A stretch of DNA of 64,000 bases from Dastarcus helophoroides (GCA_028583605.1 CM053325.1:63329797-63393796), one strand, 5' to 3'; shown: positions 33,001 to 45,600, counted from the first letter of the stretch. Made by a program: numbers and translations. Notes: generated from the sequence alone by a model not told the origin.

Positions 33001-33960
33001 CAAAATTCAAACTTTTATCTACATTTTTATTCTTTTTTGAAAATTTCGACCTTTTTAAATTTCCACTTTTCCGAACATTTTTATTGTTCTTAAAATGTCG
33101 ATTTAAAAAAAAATTCACTTTTCCGATATTTATGGCATTTGATCACTATTTTTACCTTTGAAAATTTCGATTTTTTAAATCTCGAATTTTTTTTTCAAAA
33201 TTTTGACAATTTTTAAAATTTTTGAAATTTGCATTGTTTTAAAAGCTTCGAATTCTTGAAAATTTTGTTTTTTTAATCTTTGAATGTTACCTTTTTTGAA
33301 TTGCTAAATCAATATTCAATAAAGACAGTTTAAAAGAATGAATAACTAAAATAAGTCCTATTACGTTTATACAGAATGTTCGTTAAAGCTTGAGCGATTT
33401 TTTTTTACTGTTATTATTTATTATTATTATTTATCGAACAGTTATTTTTTTTGAAAAACTTGACTTTTTAAACATATCAATTTTTTTAATTTTAAATTCC
33501 CGAAATTTCAACTTTTCTGGAAAAATCAGAATATCGAGTTTTCTTAATGAATTTTTCTATAATTCCGACTTCATTTCCAAATTTCGAATTTTTTATCGAA
33601 ATTTTGTTTTTTTGAAAATTTGGACTTTTCTAATAATTTTTTTCTTTCAAAAATTCTGGATTTTTTGGAGAGCTTGACACCGAAGATTTTTTAAAATGTC
33701 CAATTTTTTTAAAAAATTAAATTTTTTTTCAAAATTACGATGGTATTTCAAAATTGAAACTTTTTTCCAAAAAATTCGACTTCTTATCAAAATTTGTGTT
33801 TTTTAAGAACTTCGACTTCAAAATTTCGATTTTTTAAATCTGCCTTTAAAAAAAATTATTAAATTAATTAAAAATGTCAAATTTTGAAAAATTCAAATTT
33901 TTTAAAACAGTCGAAAATTTGAAATAATTAAAAATTTGTTTTAAAAAGTGGGAACTTTAA
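32968..33960 (-). repeat. T-rich strand-polar AT filler
   Basis: Positions 32968-33285 duplicate 11390-11690. Further units continue to 33960. Confidence 0.6.
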
Positions 33961-34017
33961 AACAGGGAAATTATGAGAAGCTCGTCTCGCTGGCTGAGAA
34001 GTCCTGCTGTATGGTAT

Positions 34018-34390
34018 TGTTACGGGCTTATCGTTTCGATTGATTACACGTGATGGATTATACCCACTTTATTACTGAACTCAACTTGGATCACTACAAC
34101 TGAACAATTACTCACTACTTATTTACTAATTGCTAATCCACTAACTAAACTGACTTCTAACTGATCTCTCGAGGGAAAGCTGAGCGCCTTTTATAGTTTT
34201 GGCCCCCGGCTTCTAGAACTTTTCGGCAGATAAGGCTTATCGTTCCCGAAATTTCTGGAACGCTTATCTGCCGTTTGTTTCGTTATCGCGGCCGCTTTCC
34301 CCTCATCAGATCCTTCTAGAAACTTTTTTTATTTACTAAATTATACAATTCTATTCTAAATTCTATTCCATCTATTTACATTGCGTTACA
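34018..34390 (-). mobile_element. Solo LTR, type 1, with GTAT target duplication
   Basis: It begins TGTTACGGGCTTATCG and ends TTGCGTTACA (373 bp). GTAT lies on both sides (34014-34017, 34391-34394). Same family and orientation as 23647-24003. Intron location, antisense to LMX1. Confidence 0.83.
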
Positions 34391-34532
34391 GTATTGTATT
34401 TATATGATACATCGAAAATCGAGTAAATTTATCGATGTATCAAAAAATATCTTTTTCGATACATCAATTGGCCTGACCTATATTAATAGATATAAAAAAG
34501 GATAACACATTTATATTTTATGTATGTTGCAG

Positions 34533-34712
34533 GTCCACGTTCTTCTCATTTTTTTAATGACAGTTGTAGCGACACGGAAACAACAGCCGGAGAAAGCGAA
34601 ATTATTCTTGAAAACATGAGATCCGAAAATAAACAGTACATGAATATTAAGCAGGAACTCGAAAGCGATGTAACGTTTTTTAAAGAAGATTTACGCCTTC
34701 ATTCATTCCATG
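34533..34712 (+). CDS. LMX1: LMX1-class protein, acidic linker exon
   Basis: The acceptor is gttgcag at 34532. The frame gives SPRSSHFFNDSCSDTETTAG, then acidic sequence with several Glu/Asp. This part of LMX1 is poorly conserved, so assignment rests on splice signals, continuous phase (enters A|GT, leaves G|GT), an open frame and position between two certain exons. It ends before a GTATGA donor at 34713. Confidence 0.85.
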
Positions 34713-34886
34713 GTATGAAATATTGTTTTGTAAAAGATAAACATTTCATATAAATTTATATGTCTAGTATGGTGCAGATGAAATAGACTCTCTCTTAGAT
34801 CGGTGACTTTTAAAACAAATCGATTTTTAAGGTTTCGCTCCTTAAAAGGAAAAAAAACGGAACTCTTATATTTCCTCAAAAAATAT

Positions 34887-35100
34887 TGTTACGTGTTAAC
34901 GGTCCGATATCTCTTTGAATTGTAAACGCTTTATTTCAAACTTATTTCATGAAACAACAATTGTGCCTCACGTAATTAACTGACCATCTGACTATATTGA
35001 GGGACCACGCAATTATACCGTTCCAGGCTTCTGGATCTGTTCGAGAGTTCGCGGAAAAGGTCTAGAACGTTTAGGTGAAAGATAGAATGCAGATCAATTT
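34887..35100 (-). mobile_element. LTR fragment, type 2
   Basis: It starts TGTTACGTGTTAACGGTCCG after ATAT. Its complement carries GAAATAAAGCG (polyA signal) and tagtcag/gatggtcag runs as at 10617-10725. The other end is not identifiable, so the fragment is truncated near 35100. Confidence 0.6.
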
Positions 35101-35124
35101 CGTTTTTTACATTCTTTCATTTAG

Positions 35125-35480
35125 ATAATTATTTTCGGAGTTAGTACTAGTTCACGCAATGCAGTAATTGCGCTTGGAATCAAATATTTTAGCGCGATCC
35201 TCTCATAAACTGTTTTAGTTATCGACTTATTGCGAATTGCGGATGAATGCTTTTTGTTTGAGACGTTATCAACACAGTTACCAATTCCATAAATATTTGA
35301 ATTGATTGTAGAAATTTTTTTTATTTTTCACTAATAAGACAAGAACATTTTAATAAAATTTCAGATTCATACATAAATAAAAATGATTTAATTTGGTCTG
35401 TTGACTGTTCACTGCAGTAATTGGTAGGGAACCCTAATTGTGCGAGCCCGACTCGTTGTTGGCCGAATTATTTAATAATT
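35125..35480 (+). repeat. Family F repeat, copy 2
   Basis: Shares 'cgcaatgcagtaattgcg', 'atcgacttattgc' and 'gtctgttgactgttcactg' with 55150-55380. The end 'ccctaattgtgcgagcccga' is also found at 13627. Confidence 0.62.
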
Positions 35481-35764
35481 AAAATGTCTGTTTCAGGATT
35501 TTTGTTTACAGTTACCGATGAACGAAATAATAAATGTATTCCTTTTATTTATGACATATTATCTATAGGCACCCTTTTGATCTGTAAAATGTTTCGACCA
35601 ATTGGTTTTCATTAGGTAATTCTTTCATATGAGTTTTACAAAGTAACCGTAAAAAATAAGAATTTTTGAAAACATTTTTTAAAACGAATATTTATTTTGC
35701 AGAAATATAATGTTTTATTAAGTGCAGTGGCGGCTGGTGACTTTTTGACAGGTAGATCCAAAAA

Positions 35765-38700
35765 CAGGGCTTCGAACCGGAACTGAACCGGAAACCGAAA
35801 AAAAAAACCGGAAAAAAATAACGGTTTATTTTGGTTCGTTGAATTTGTATGTTCTTAACATAATTTTTACTCTACCCTAAAGTTTGAGATTTTTTTAGAA
35901 ATTTCCTTTTCAAAATTTTACACAAATTCATGCAACTTTGATCTCAAAATTATGAGTTTACTTTAAAGAACATTTTTTTGAAAGTTCAATTAGAAAACTA
36001 GAATTTCCACTCTTTCTAAGAAAATGTTGATTTTATTCTCAAAATTTCAAGCCAAATTGAATTTTAAGTTGTATAACTTTAATGTTCTTTTTTCAAAATT
36101 TTTGGTTCTGTTTTGAAATTTGGACCCTTTTCTCAAAATATTTCTTTTCTTTTCCTAAAATTTCGAGTTTAAAACACAAATTTTATGTGCTATTGTAAAT
36201 ATGGACTTAAGCCGTGAAGTCTTTTCATTGAAACCCAGTTTCCTGGCAATTTTATTTGCAAATTTGAATTTTTCCGAAAATTCCAACTTTTTCTTCAGAA
36301 CAAACACTCAAATTTGGTTTTTTCCCCCTCAAACTTAGATTTTCCCTTTGATAATATAATACCCTTGTTTTTTGAAGTTATTAATAAAAATTCCGAGTTG
36401 CCTTGAATTTTTTCCTTCAAATTTCACTTTAATTTAAATGTGCCAATTTTTTTCTCGAAATTTCAAATTCTAATGATTTTTTACTATGCCGACTTCATAA
36501 AACTACCCAAAATCTCAAAATTTGTAATAAAATCTTTTATTTCCAATTTTTCCTAGAAATTGGGAGTTTTAGTTAAAATTTCAAGAGCAAAATACAACAT
36601 TTATATTCCAATTTAAAACCGGGATCTTGAAATTGAAGTCGAAATTTTAAGGGTAAACTTGAAACGGTGACATGTTAAAAAATGTCCAATTTAAACTTCC
36701 AATTTTTATCTGGTTTTGTTTACGCTATATTTCACTTTTTTCTTAAAATTTGGATTTCCGCCTCGAAGCTGCGATTTTTATTTAGATTGTTTTGAATTTA
36801 GACAGCTTTAAAATCGAAATTTAGATAAATCTTGGATTCCTTTTGTAGAATTCGTTCAAAATTTAAAAATTGGTAATTTGGAAAGTTAGATTCTTCACCG
36901 AAAGTAAAAAATTTCTGGAACACGCGAATTTTGAAAAAATGTTAAAGTTAGCACAAAAACTCGAACTTTTGAAAAAAAAAAATGGAGATTTCGAAAAAAC
37001 TTCAAATTTTGGATGAAGCTATATTTAATTTCGAAAAAAGTCCCAATTTTGATGATAAAAGGTAACACTTTTCAAAAAAGATTAAAATCCTGAAAAAATT
37101 CAAATATTTCAAAAATTTGCAATTTTGAAAAAAGTGAAAAAGAAAAAAAAAAAATTAAAACTTCGAGAAATAGTAAAAACTTTAAGCCAAAGTGGAAATT
37201 TTCAAAAAAAAGGTAAATGTTTTGAAAAAGATGTTTCAACATAATCATTTTATAAAAAAATCCAAACTTTTGAAAAAAAGAGGAAATTTTCCCAAAAAAA
37301 TCAAATTCTGAAAAAGTTATAGCATCGAGAAAAAGTCGAAATTTCGATGATAAAAAGTCGAAGTTTTCAAAAAAAGTCTAAATTTTGGAAAAGGTTTGAA
37401 AATATTAAAAATGTCGGAATTTTGAGAAGAAATTAAATTTTTTAAGAAACAAAAATTAAAAAAAAATTAATTTTTTAAATAAAAGTTCAGTTTACTACAT
37501 AAAAGCCGAAACTTCAAGAAAAAGTCGAAATTTTTAACAAAACTCTGAGTTTTCAAAAAAAGATCAGTTTTGAGAAATTGTCAAAGACCATAATCAAAGA
37601 TTAAAAAACAGGGTAGAAGTTTTTAAAAGTCAGTTTTTTAACATCATTAAATTTACAGAATAAATCAAAATTTTGAAAAAAAAAATAACAATTTGGAGAA
37701 AAGATCGAAATTATGTGTAAAGATTTTCAAAAAATTCAGAATTTGGAAAATAAATTAAAATCTTTGAGAAAGGTCAAATTGAAAAAGTCTGGCAATTAAT
37801 AAAATAAATAAATATTTGAAAAAAGTGGAAGCTAAAAAAAGGAACATTTGAAATTGAAAGTTTTCAAAATATAAAGACGAAATGCTTTAAGGAAATCGAA
37901 AAATGTTTAAGAATTTTTAATTAAAATCGAAGGCATATTTTTTAAAAAGAACAATCATTTTTAGAAAGTCAGTATCTTGCGAAAAAGTGAAAATTGAAAA
38001 AAAGTTGATTAAAAAAAAACAAACATTCGAGAGAGTCAATATTTGCAAAAAGTAAAAACTTTGAAAAAATTCAAATTTTTAAAAAAAATTGAAATGTTTT
38101 GAAAAAATCGAATTTAAAATTAGTTATATTTTCAAAATAAGATGAAATTTCGAGATTTCGAGAACATTTTTGATATTTACAAAAATAAGGTCAGAAAACT
38201 TCGAGATTAGTTCCAAATATTAAAAAAAATTGTAATTTTCAAAAAATAAAATTTTTAACGACAGTTATAAAAGTAAAATGTTCAAAAAAATCAAAACTAA
38301 TCAAATAAGACAGAATTTTGAGGAATTTGGAATATTCAAAAAAATCAAAATTTTGAAAAAACTCAAAATTTTCGAAATCAAGTTAAAATTTCAAAAATTT
38401 GGGAGTCGAACCAGAAAAGATCGACTTTGTGAAAAAGTGGGTTTTTATTGTCGAAATTTTCAAAATAAGTCAAAATTTTCAATAAAAACTGAATTCTTCG
38501 AAAAGTCGAAATTTTCAAAAAGTATATAACCAAAGGATCCTTTCTTTTTTTTCACCTAGGTGAATGCACGGGTATCAGCTAATTTTTTTAAATTCAAAAA
38601 ATCGAGAAATATTTTCTTCAAATTATAAGCACTACCACAGTAGTTATATGCTGTAATATTTAAAAAAGAAGAACATTTCCTAAATTATGTTAGAAAATCA

Positions 38701-38872
38701 ATTTAAATGAAAAATTTTAAAAAATTTATAAATGAGTCAGCTGGAACTGAACCGAAAACCGGAAAAAAACCGCTATTTTTGACGTAACGAAAACCGGAAC
38801 GGAACCGATATGATTTTTTCCCGGAGCGAAAACCAAAAACCGGAACGAAAAAAATAGAGGTTCGATGCCCTG
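35765..38872. mobile_element. hAT-like element, nested (TIR CAGGGC[T/A]TCGAACC)
   Basis: It starts CAGGGCTTCGAACC, and its complement at the right end reads CAGGGCATCGAACC. Flanking octamers TCCAAAAA (35757-35764) and TGCAAAAA (38873-38880) match at 7 of 8. Both ends have 'ccgg.ac' repeats (accggaactgaaccgg type). The 3.1-kb element is otherwise strand-polar AT filler (35880-38540) without any transposase. It inserted about 40 bp inside the outer hAT element. Confidence 0.83.
35880..38540. repeat. Strand-polar AT filler inside the nested hAT element
   Basis: T-rich sense up to about 36850, then A-rich sense (AAAAAGTCGAAATTTT) to 38540. One clean polarity switch is seen. Confidence 0.6.
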
Positions 38873-40137
38873 TGCAAAAATATTAGTAGTTAAGAATTTA
38901 GGTGACTCCAGTGCCATAATAAGGTATTAAATTTAAGAGAAACAAAAGTGACACAAAAGTTGTGATATTTGATAGTATTTTTACGAATTAAATTTAATTA
39001 ACATCTTATAACCTCCAAAATATTTTTGGGTTATCATCTCTAAATTATTTTCATCGAGTACAAAAAAAAATCATTATCGATATTTCTGAGCCCCTTAAAG
39101 TACTCTGTGCAGTTGCACCTGGTTACGGTTCTAGATTACTTAATTAAAATTGTTTGCTTTCGTAGGAATAAAATTATATCACTTTTTCATGAAAACTGCA
39201 TTTGAAGATAAAATGTATTTTATTACAAAGTTCTAATTAAACTCTACAAAAACACAAAAAAAAAATTTTAAACAAAATCCGCTCTACGATCTTTTTAAGA
39301 AATAAAGTGTTCATTACTTTCCCAGCAACATTGTTTAAATCCAAATTTACAAAGTAATAATTAGACCCTAGAATGGGCTATCTCTTTGTGAATAGCCCTA
39401 CTATTGGCAGTTAGGCCTGTAAGCGTCACAATTAGCAATCGCAATCAAATCAGCCGGCACCTACGCATTTAGCATCATAAACCGTAAATACACTCTTCAA
39501 ACTCTGACTCGTACTCACCATTTGGCAACATCTCTTCAGCGGAGCGGCGTACCGCACCGCGGACTAGCTTTAGCGTGGTGTTCTGTAGTTTATTTCTCAG
39601 TATCCCGTGGAGGCCGTTGATAGGCATCGCATGGCAGCTACGCTAGGTGCATAATTCTGCGCGCACCAACGTATTTCAATTTCCTCATAGTATATAATAT
39701 AATGGAATAAAAGTTTAAGTACTTTATTCCAAGTCACTCAGATGTATTATTAATTAATTAGTGTATCATTATTTTGTGTTTAAAAATGTGATAAATCCAA
39801 GACTTTTACATTAAATAGAAACGAATAGATCGCTCATTTCACGAGGAGCGCGCGCTCTTGCGCTCTTTAAGACCAGCCGCCACTGATTAAGTATGACTAA
39901 GCTCCTTCGCCTTAAATATAAATCACTTTCAATTTATTTTGAAATAGAAGGTAAAATAATTATTAAAAGTTTAAAGACAGTGTTTACATCCGTACAATAC
40001 AAGCATACGACGTCTGCTTATTTTAAATAATACATAGTTGTATACTTCGTGGTAATTTTATGTAACGAGCATTCAAATTCACTGAATTACTTTAATGATA
40101 TTTGATTCAGAGGCACATTAATATCTTTATTTTTTAG

Positions 40138-40352
40138 GTCTGAGGGAGGATGTTCATCGGGATGATAGATACAGGAGACTGTCATTTGAGACTTCTTTGG
40201 AATCAAGAGATTCGAATAATATAGATCCACATAGTATTTCGCATCATCAAACAGAATCTCTTGGAAATATAGGACTAAATCCTATCGATAGATTGTATTC
40301 AATGCAAAATTCATATTTTTGCGTCGAAGAAAGACACATTATAGAACAATGA
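40138..40352 (+). CDS. LMX1: LMX1-class protein, C-terminal exon with stop
   Basis: The acceptor is ttttttag at 40137. The frame enters G|GT. The C-terminal motif NPIDRLYSMQNSYF is nearly identical to the vertebrate LMX1A/LMX1B C-terminus (NPIDRLYSMQxSYF). Eleven further residues (CVEERHIIEQ region) follow before TGA at 40350, where vertebrate proteins stop after two. The upstream part is Asp/Arg/Ser-rich. The stop codon is in frame with all preceding exons: 370 codons in total from 13708. Confidence 0.95.
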
Positions 40353-40650
40353 ATAAAACACTTATGATTTTACTAACGTTTTTTGTCCATGATTTTTAAT
40401 GAATGTCTGATATAGTCATTCATGTGAGGGGTGGAGGTCACCAGTGCGTATTTTTATATTTGTTGGGAAACAACTTTAACTAAGTACTGCAGTATAAAAT
40501 ATAAGTATTTTGTTTGATTTGTGTTGTGTATATCAAGTAATGCTTAATTTTAAAATCGCAAAATTAAGGAATAAACCGGATTTTCTACAAAAGAATTGGA
40601 ATGTAAAACTACTCTTTTTTTTTAAATAAAGTTTTTCCAATAAATATGTG
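40353..40650 (+). other. LMX1-class 3' UTR with candidate polyadenylation signals
   Basis: AATAAA occurs at the stop (about 40352), at about 40570 and at about 40631. The last two are more plausible for a normal UTR. No other gene is seen in this stretch. Confidence 0.55.
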
Positions 40651-40889
40651 TTTTATTAACTTTCTTAATTAAAACATAGTTTGATACATTTCTTTGTAAA
40701 ATGTCTTGCATTCAGTTTATCTACATCAACAGTGCACATTTACCCTAACCTTTCATTACAACAAATAACTGTGTTAATTCAAAAATATGTTAAATATCGT
40801 TAGTAAAACCAAAAGTGCACACCACAGGAATCGGTTTTCTAATTTACAGCTAAATTTTCACAGTTCGCTTCCAAACCCAACACAAAAAT

Positions 40890-41222
40890 CTATGTTTTTT
40901 TCAATTTATTTAACATTTCTTCGGCCCAGTTTGGAAATATTTAATTTTTATGGTTTGTTGACAATTTTCTAAACAATTTTTGAAATGCGACTACGTGATA
41001 TTTAAATATATTGAAAACGTCACTTCATGACAGTTTACAAATTAAGAGGTTAGGTTATTTTACATAGAATGGGAATAATGAAAAATAGGAGACCAAAAAT
41101 TAGATGTGGAAAAAATAAAAATTTTGTTTTTTTGATAAATTAGGAAAATATAAAAAATACATAAAAAAGGTTGTAGCACTGGACATCGATGTTTCGCTCT
41201 CATTTGAGCTCGTCATGAAGAA
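40890..41222 (-). repeat. Family G repeat with hammerhead-like end
   Basis: It aligns with 60780-61110 over its length ('ggttaggttattttacatag', 'ataaaaaaggttgtagca'). The hammerhead-like part on the - strand lies at 41174-41217 and is annotated separately. Upstream of 41217 the two copies diverge, so stem I is lost here. Confidence 0.72.
41174..41217 (-). ncRNA. Hammerhead-ribozyme-like motif, family G copy 1 (degraded)
   Basis: On the - strand the order is AUGACGA, stem II GCUC-AAAUGA-GAGC, GAAAC, AUCGAUG, UC, then CAGUGCUACAACC. Compared with the hammerhead consensus CUGANGA only C3 is changed (to A). Stem II is perfect. Stem III would be ACAU/AUGU-like with a minimal loop, as in Penelope-type minimal ribozymes. 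The stem I 5' strand has been lost. Confidence 0.5.
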
Positions 41223-42000
41223 CAAAAATCTACTTTTGTCTTCAAAACTAATAACATAGACATATCTTATGCTACATGCACATTCCTCATCACATTGCAA
41301 TTCCTATTATGAGCAACTGCAATGGTTGTAAATACAAATATTTTGTTTCATAATAAGCACCTTGTTTAGTAAACTTACTAAGGATTTAAAGACAAAATGA
41401 CAAAATTGTCAGCCAAAAGTCAGTGCGCAATTTGTGCAATTACTATTTCCATGACAATTATACAACATTTCATTTCGGTAACTTATTTTCGTGGTTGTGT
41501 ATTTTCCATCTGCTTCTCAGTTATCTCATATTGAATGTCAGCAATGTTAATATTTTTGGGCGAAGTTCTGAAATAAATAAATTTGACATTTGTCATTTTT
41601 AACACGCTTATCATAATTTCGTCATCATTTGCACAAATAGCACAAAACAATTTTTATGAAATGAAAAGAAAAAGCTTTTCCTTGGATTAATTTTTACCGA
41701 GAATGAAGGTGTATTACGTCTTACCCTTCTACACTTAAGACGAACTTGACCTCTAATATGTATAAAAGTTATAAGTAGAGACCGGATTTTAGGCACAATC
41801 AAATAACGTAAAAAGGTGAACAAAACGTTAAATTAGGCAAAAAACGAATAGCTAAAAAAGGCAATCAGAAGGCAAAATACTGTAAAAAAAAGCACTAAAA
41901 GATCAAAATCACAATTACTAAGAAAAAGTAGGGCCGCAGTCAGGAATTTTACAAAAGAAGTTTAAAATCTATAATAAAAACTACTCGAAAAAAGAACAAT
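41223..42000. other. Intergenic DNA, nothing recognised
   Basis: Plain AT-rich sequence with no gene or repeat identified. Confidence 0.35.
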
Positions 42001-44080
42001 ATTGAAGATGAATTGGGAGAAAAACGTCGAAATATCAAAATAACTCAAAGTTTATAAAGAATTTTGAAAAGTTGAACTTTCAAAAATACATATAAGACCA
42101 AAAGTTCCAATAAAGGAAAAATTTTGAGTTTTTAAGCGAACAACTAGGAAAAAAAAATCGAAAATTTATATTAAAATTTTGAAATTACAATCAAAATTTG
42201 TTACAAAAGCGAAAATAAGAATTGTTAAAAGAAAGTCTTATTAAAAAAAACCGAAACATTTAAACCTGTTTAACCTGAAATTTTCGAAACAAAGTCGAAA
42301 TTTTGAGATTAGGATCAACATTTCAAAATAAAATTAAAATTTCTGATTCAAAATTGAGAGTTTAATATAGTAATTTTAAGTAGAGTTAATTATTGAATTT
42401 GACATTTTGAGAAAAAATAAAATTTAACAAAGCAACAATAATAAAAACTATTTCGAAATATCAATAAAAAAAAACGACATTTTGGATTAAAATTCCTAAA
42501 TAAATGAACACTTAAAATATGAAGTTTTAAATTAAAAAAAATACTTAAAGGTAAAAAGCTTGGAATTTTAGAAAAAGATGTTTTAAAAGAATTAGAATTT
42601 CAAAATTATTTTTATTTTTAAATTTTTGGGTTTCAAGTAAAAATTGAAAAAAATTGGATTTCGAGCACTGAATTAAATATTTTGAGAAAAAAGTCAACGT
42701 ATCAAGATTAAAGTAAAACATTCCACATTAAAAGGCCAAAATTTCAAGTCTTGGTTCAAAATTTGCGAAAAAAGTCGAAAGTTTTCAATTAGGGCCAACA
42801 TTTTAAGAAACCATGTGAAAATTAAAAAAAAAATTAAATTTGATTTTTAATGGAACAGACTGGTCTTTGGTTATCTTCAAAAATTGAAATACAGAACTTG
42901 TCACAAAATTAGACCAACCTTTGTTGTGTTTTTTAATCTTTCTTGGTTTCGGGGGACAAGTTCTGTATTTCAATTCCTAAATTTGAGAAAAAGTTGGTTA
43001 TAATTTGATAATAATAATTTAATAATTTAGAAGAACCTTCCGTATTTCCATTTCGATTTTATTCTTGAATTTTTATCTAAATTTTGTAATTTTTAATTTA
43101 AATTAAAATATTTGATTTTTTCCCGAAATTTTGACTTTTAAATTTGGGTTTTTGTTTGAAGCTTACACTTTTCAGAAAAAGTCAAAATTTTAAGAAAAAA
43201 AGTCAGAAATTCAAGAAAAAGCCAATATTTCAAGGGTAAACACAAATTTTTAAAATTTTATTTTAAATACAAAAAAATTTCTTTTTCGACTTTATTTGTA
43301 ATTTCATGTTTCAAATTTAGGAATTGAATTATATAGTCTAAAAAATTAATGCCTAAATTTTGCATTTGGAAAAAAAGTTTGAATTTTAAGAAAAACTCAA
43401 AATTTATACAAGGGATCTTTTAAAATTTAACACAAAATTTCGAGAAAAACTTGGAATTTACATTAATGATTTTAAAATTATATAAATGACTTAAAATCAA
43501 AATTTAAATGCGGTATTTGAATAAAATTTCAAATATTTCACTCTCTACTAAAAATTTAACATCTAAAGCTATAATTTTGTGAGGACATTTTTTAATAATT
43601 TTTCTAGGAATTCTACAAATTTTGTCTAAAATGTCGATTCTTTTAAATATTTAGAATTTTGAACATCTGAGCATTTTTAAGCTTTAGGATTTTTTTCACA
43701 ACCAGTTTAACTCGAAGTTAAAAAGACTTGTTTTGATATTTAGATTTTGACTCCAAAAATTCGACTTTTTTCTTAAAATTTCGACTTCAAAACTTCGAAA
43801 AAAAGTTTACCATTTCAAATTCAGCATTAAAATTCAATTTAAGTTACCAAATTTCTGCTCCAATTACTTTTAATCGCGAGATTAGGACTTCATATTTTAG
43901 GAAAAATCTAATTTATAAAATTTTTGCAGCTTTTCGAGTTTGAAAATGCCAAAATTAAAGTAGAAAATTTGAAAAAACTAGTTTTAATAACGTTGATATT
44001 TTTTTTTTAATTCTTATATTGGTAGTGGCTCAAAACCTTTTTTTTTAAATATTTTGAAATATTTTGGCATTTGTCTCTCG
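42001..44080. repeat. AT filler with a family B foldback and a duplicated block
   Basis: A-rich filler to 42840, then a family B unit with its core deleted (42845-42980), then filler. Positions 43545-43975 duplicate 7426-7870, and 43079-43195 duplicate 44408-44520. Confidence 0.6.
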
Positions 44081-44084
44081 ATAT

Positions 44085-44393
44085 TGTTACGTGCGTTATC
44101 GGTTCGAATTGATTACACTTATCGAATAAGACCCACTTTATTACTAAATTAACTCGGTACACTTCAACTGAACAGTAACTCACTACTTAGTTACTAATTG
44201 CTAACCCACTAACTACACTGACGTCTAACTGACTCTCTCGAGGGAAAGCTGACCGCCTTTTCATAGTTTTGGCCCCGGCTTCTAGAACTTTTCGGCAGAT
44301 AAGGCTTATCGTTTGCCGAAATTTCTGGAATGCTTATCTGCCGTTTGATTTATTATCGCGGCAGCTTCCCCTTAACAAATTTTCTAGAAACTT
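44085..44393 (-). mobile_element. Solo LTR, type 1, truncated
   Basis: It starts TGTTACGTGCGTTATCGG after ATAT (44081-44084) and stops at about 'ttctagaaactt' (44393), about 60 bp short of the family end. It sits between the two copies of a filler block (43079-43195 and 44408-44520). Confidence 0.72.
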
Positions 44394-44407
44394 CCCAATT
44401 AAATTTT

Positions 44408-44769
44408 GTAATTTTTAATTTAAATTAAAATATTTGATTTTTTTCCCGAAATTTTGACTTTTAAATTTGGGTTTTTGTTTGAAGCTTACACTTTTCAGAA
44501 AAAGTCAAAATTTTGAGATTAGGATCAACATTTCAAAATAAAATCAAAATTTTGAGACTAACATCGAAATTCCAAGAAACAAGTTCAAAATGTTGAGATA
44601 ATGAAGTCGAGAGTTTGAGAAAAATTGAAATGCAAAAATTGTCCCCTGAAACCAAAAAAAGATTTAAAAACACAACAAAGGTTGCTCTAACGCGTTTCGA
44701 CAGCCAAGCTATCATGGTTAGTTATCTCCGTGAAAATGATAGCTTGGCTGTCGAAAAGATTTTTTAATT
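44408..44769. repeat. Filler duplicate plus partial copy of the 3.7-kb segment
   Basis: Positions 44408-44520 repeat 43079-43195. Positions 44530-44755 repeat part of 45190-45400 including family B cores. Confidence 0.6.
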
Positions 44770-45299
44770 AAATCGTTTTGGATTATAAGATTAATTGGGA
44801 ATTATTTATTTGAAATTGGAAAAAGGTGAACTATCAAGATATATAAAATAATTTAAATTTTTTAATTAACTTTTTCTAATTACTGAGATTTTCAAGTTTT
44901 TACTGTTATTACTATTCTTCTTAAAGTTTAGAAGATTAACAGATTGAAATTATCGTTATTTTAGCGATAATTTCAGTAAACTCTTTAATATCGTTTAAGA
45001 TTTATTATTCGACTGTGTCAGCTTGTAGACCACAATCTGTGAAAAAGTGAAATTTCTAGTTTAAAATTACAAATTAAATTTCAAATTAAGATTTCAAAAA
45101 TTCTCAAAAAAATTCGGAATTTTTTTGAAATTTTTTAAATTTTTCAAATAAATAGAAACCTTATTTAATTCGATTTCAGAAATAAAATGTACAATAAAAA
45201 TCAAAATTTTGAGACTAACATCGAAATTCCAAGAAACAAGTTCAAAATGTTGAGATAATGAAGTCGAGAGTTTGAGAAAAATTGAAATGCAAAAATTGT

Positions 45300-45600
45300 C
45301 CCCTGAAACCAAAAAAGATTTAAAAACACAACAAAGGTTGCTCTAACGCGTTTCGACAGCCAAGCTATCATCTTTAGTATCTCCGTGAAAATGATAGCTT
45401 GGCTGTCGAAACGCTTTAGAGCAACCTTTGTTGTGTTTTTTTAATCTTTCTTGGTTTCAGTCAATATCTCTCTAAAGATGATAGCTTGGCTGTCGACAAG
45501 TGTTAGAGCAATCTTCGTTGTTTTTTTAATCCTTCTTGGTTTCAGGGAACAATTTTTGCATTTCAATTTTTGAAGATAACCAAGGACCAGTCTGTTGCAC
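45300..45600. repeat. Cluster of three family B cores (copy B)
   Basis: It has the same arrangement as 27820-28140, with GATAGCTTGGCTGTC hairpins. Confidence 0.65.

Larger units (their letters stand above)
32232..34532 (+). other. LMX1-class intron, 2.3 kb
   Basis: Holds a family B unit, strand-polar filler and a solo LTR, annotated separately. The remainder (32240-32850) is plain AT-rich intron. Confidence 0.8.
35725..39885. mobile_element. hAT-like element, outer (TIR CAGTGGCGGCTGGT)
   Basis: The left end CAGTGGCGGCTGGT and the right end ACCAGCCGCCACTG are perfect inverted repeats over 14 bp. Flanking octamers ATTAAGTG (35717-35724) and ATTAAGTA (39886-39893) match at 7 of 8 positions, a hAT-type duplication. 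Without the nested element it is about 1.05 kb and includes a GC-richer block at 39400-39660. No transposase is present. Confidence 0.85.
34713..40137 (+). other. LMX1-class intron, 5.4 kb
   Basis: Filled mostly by a type 2 LTR fragment, a family F copy and two nested hAT elements. Confidence 0.8.
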
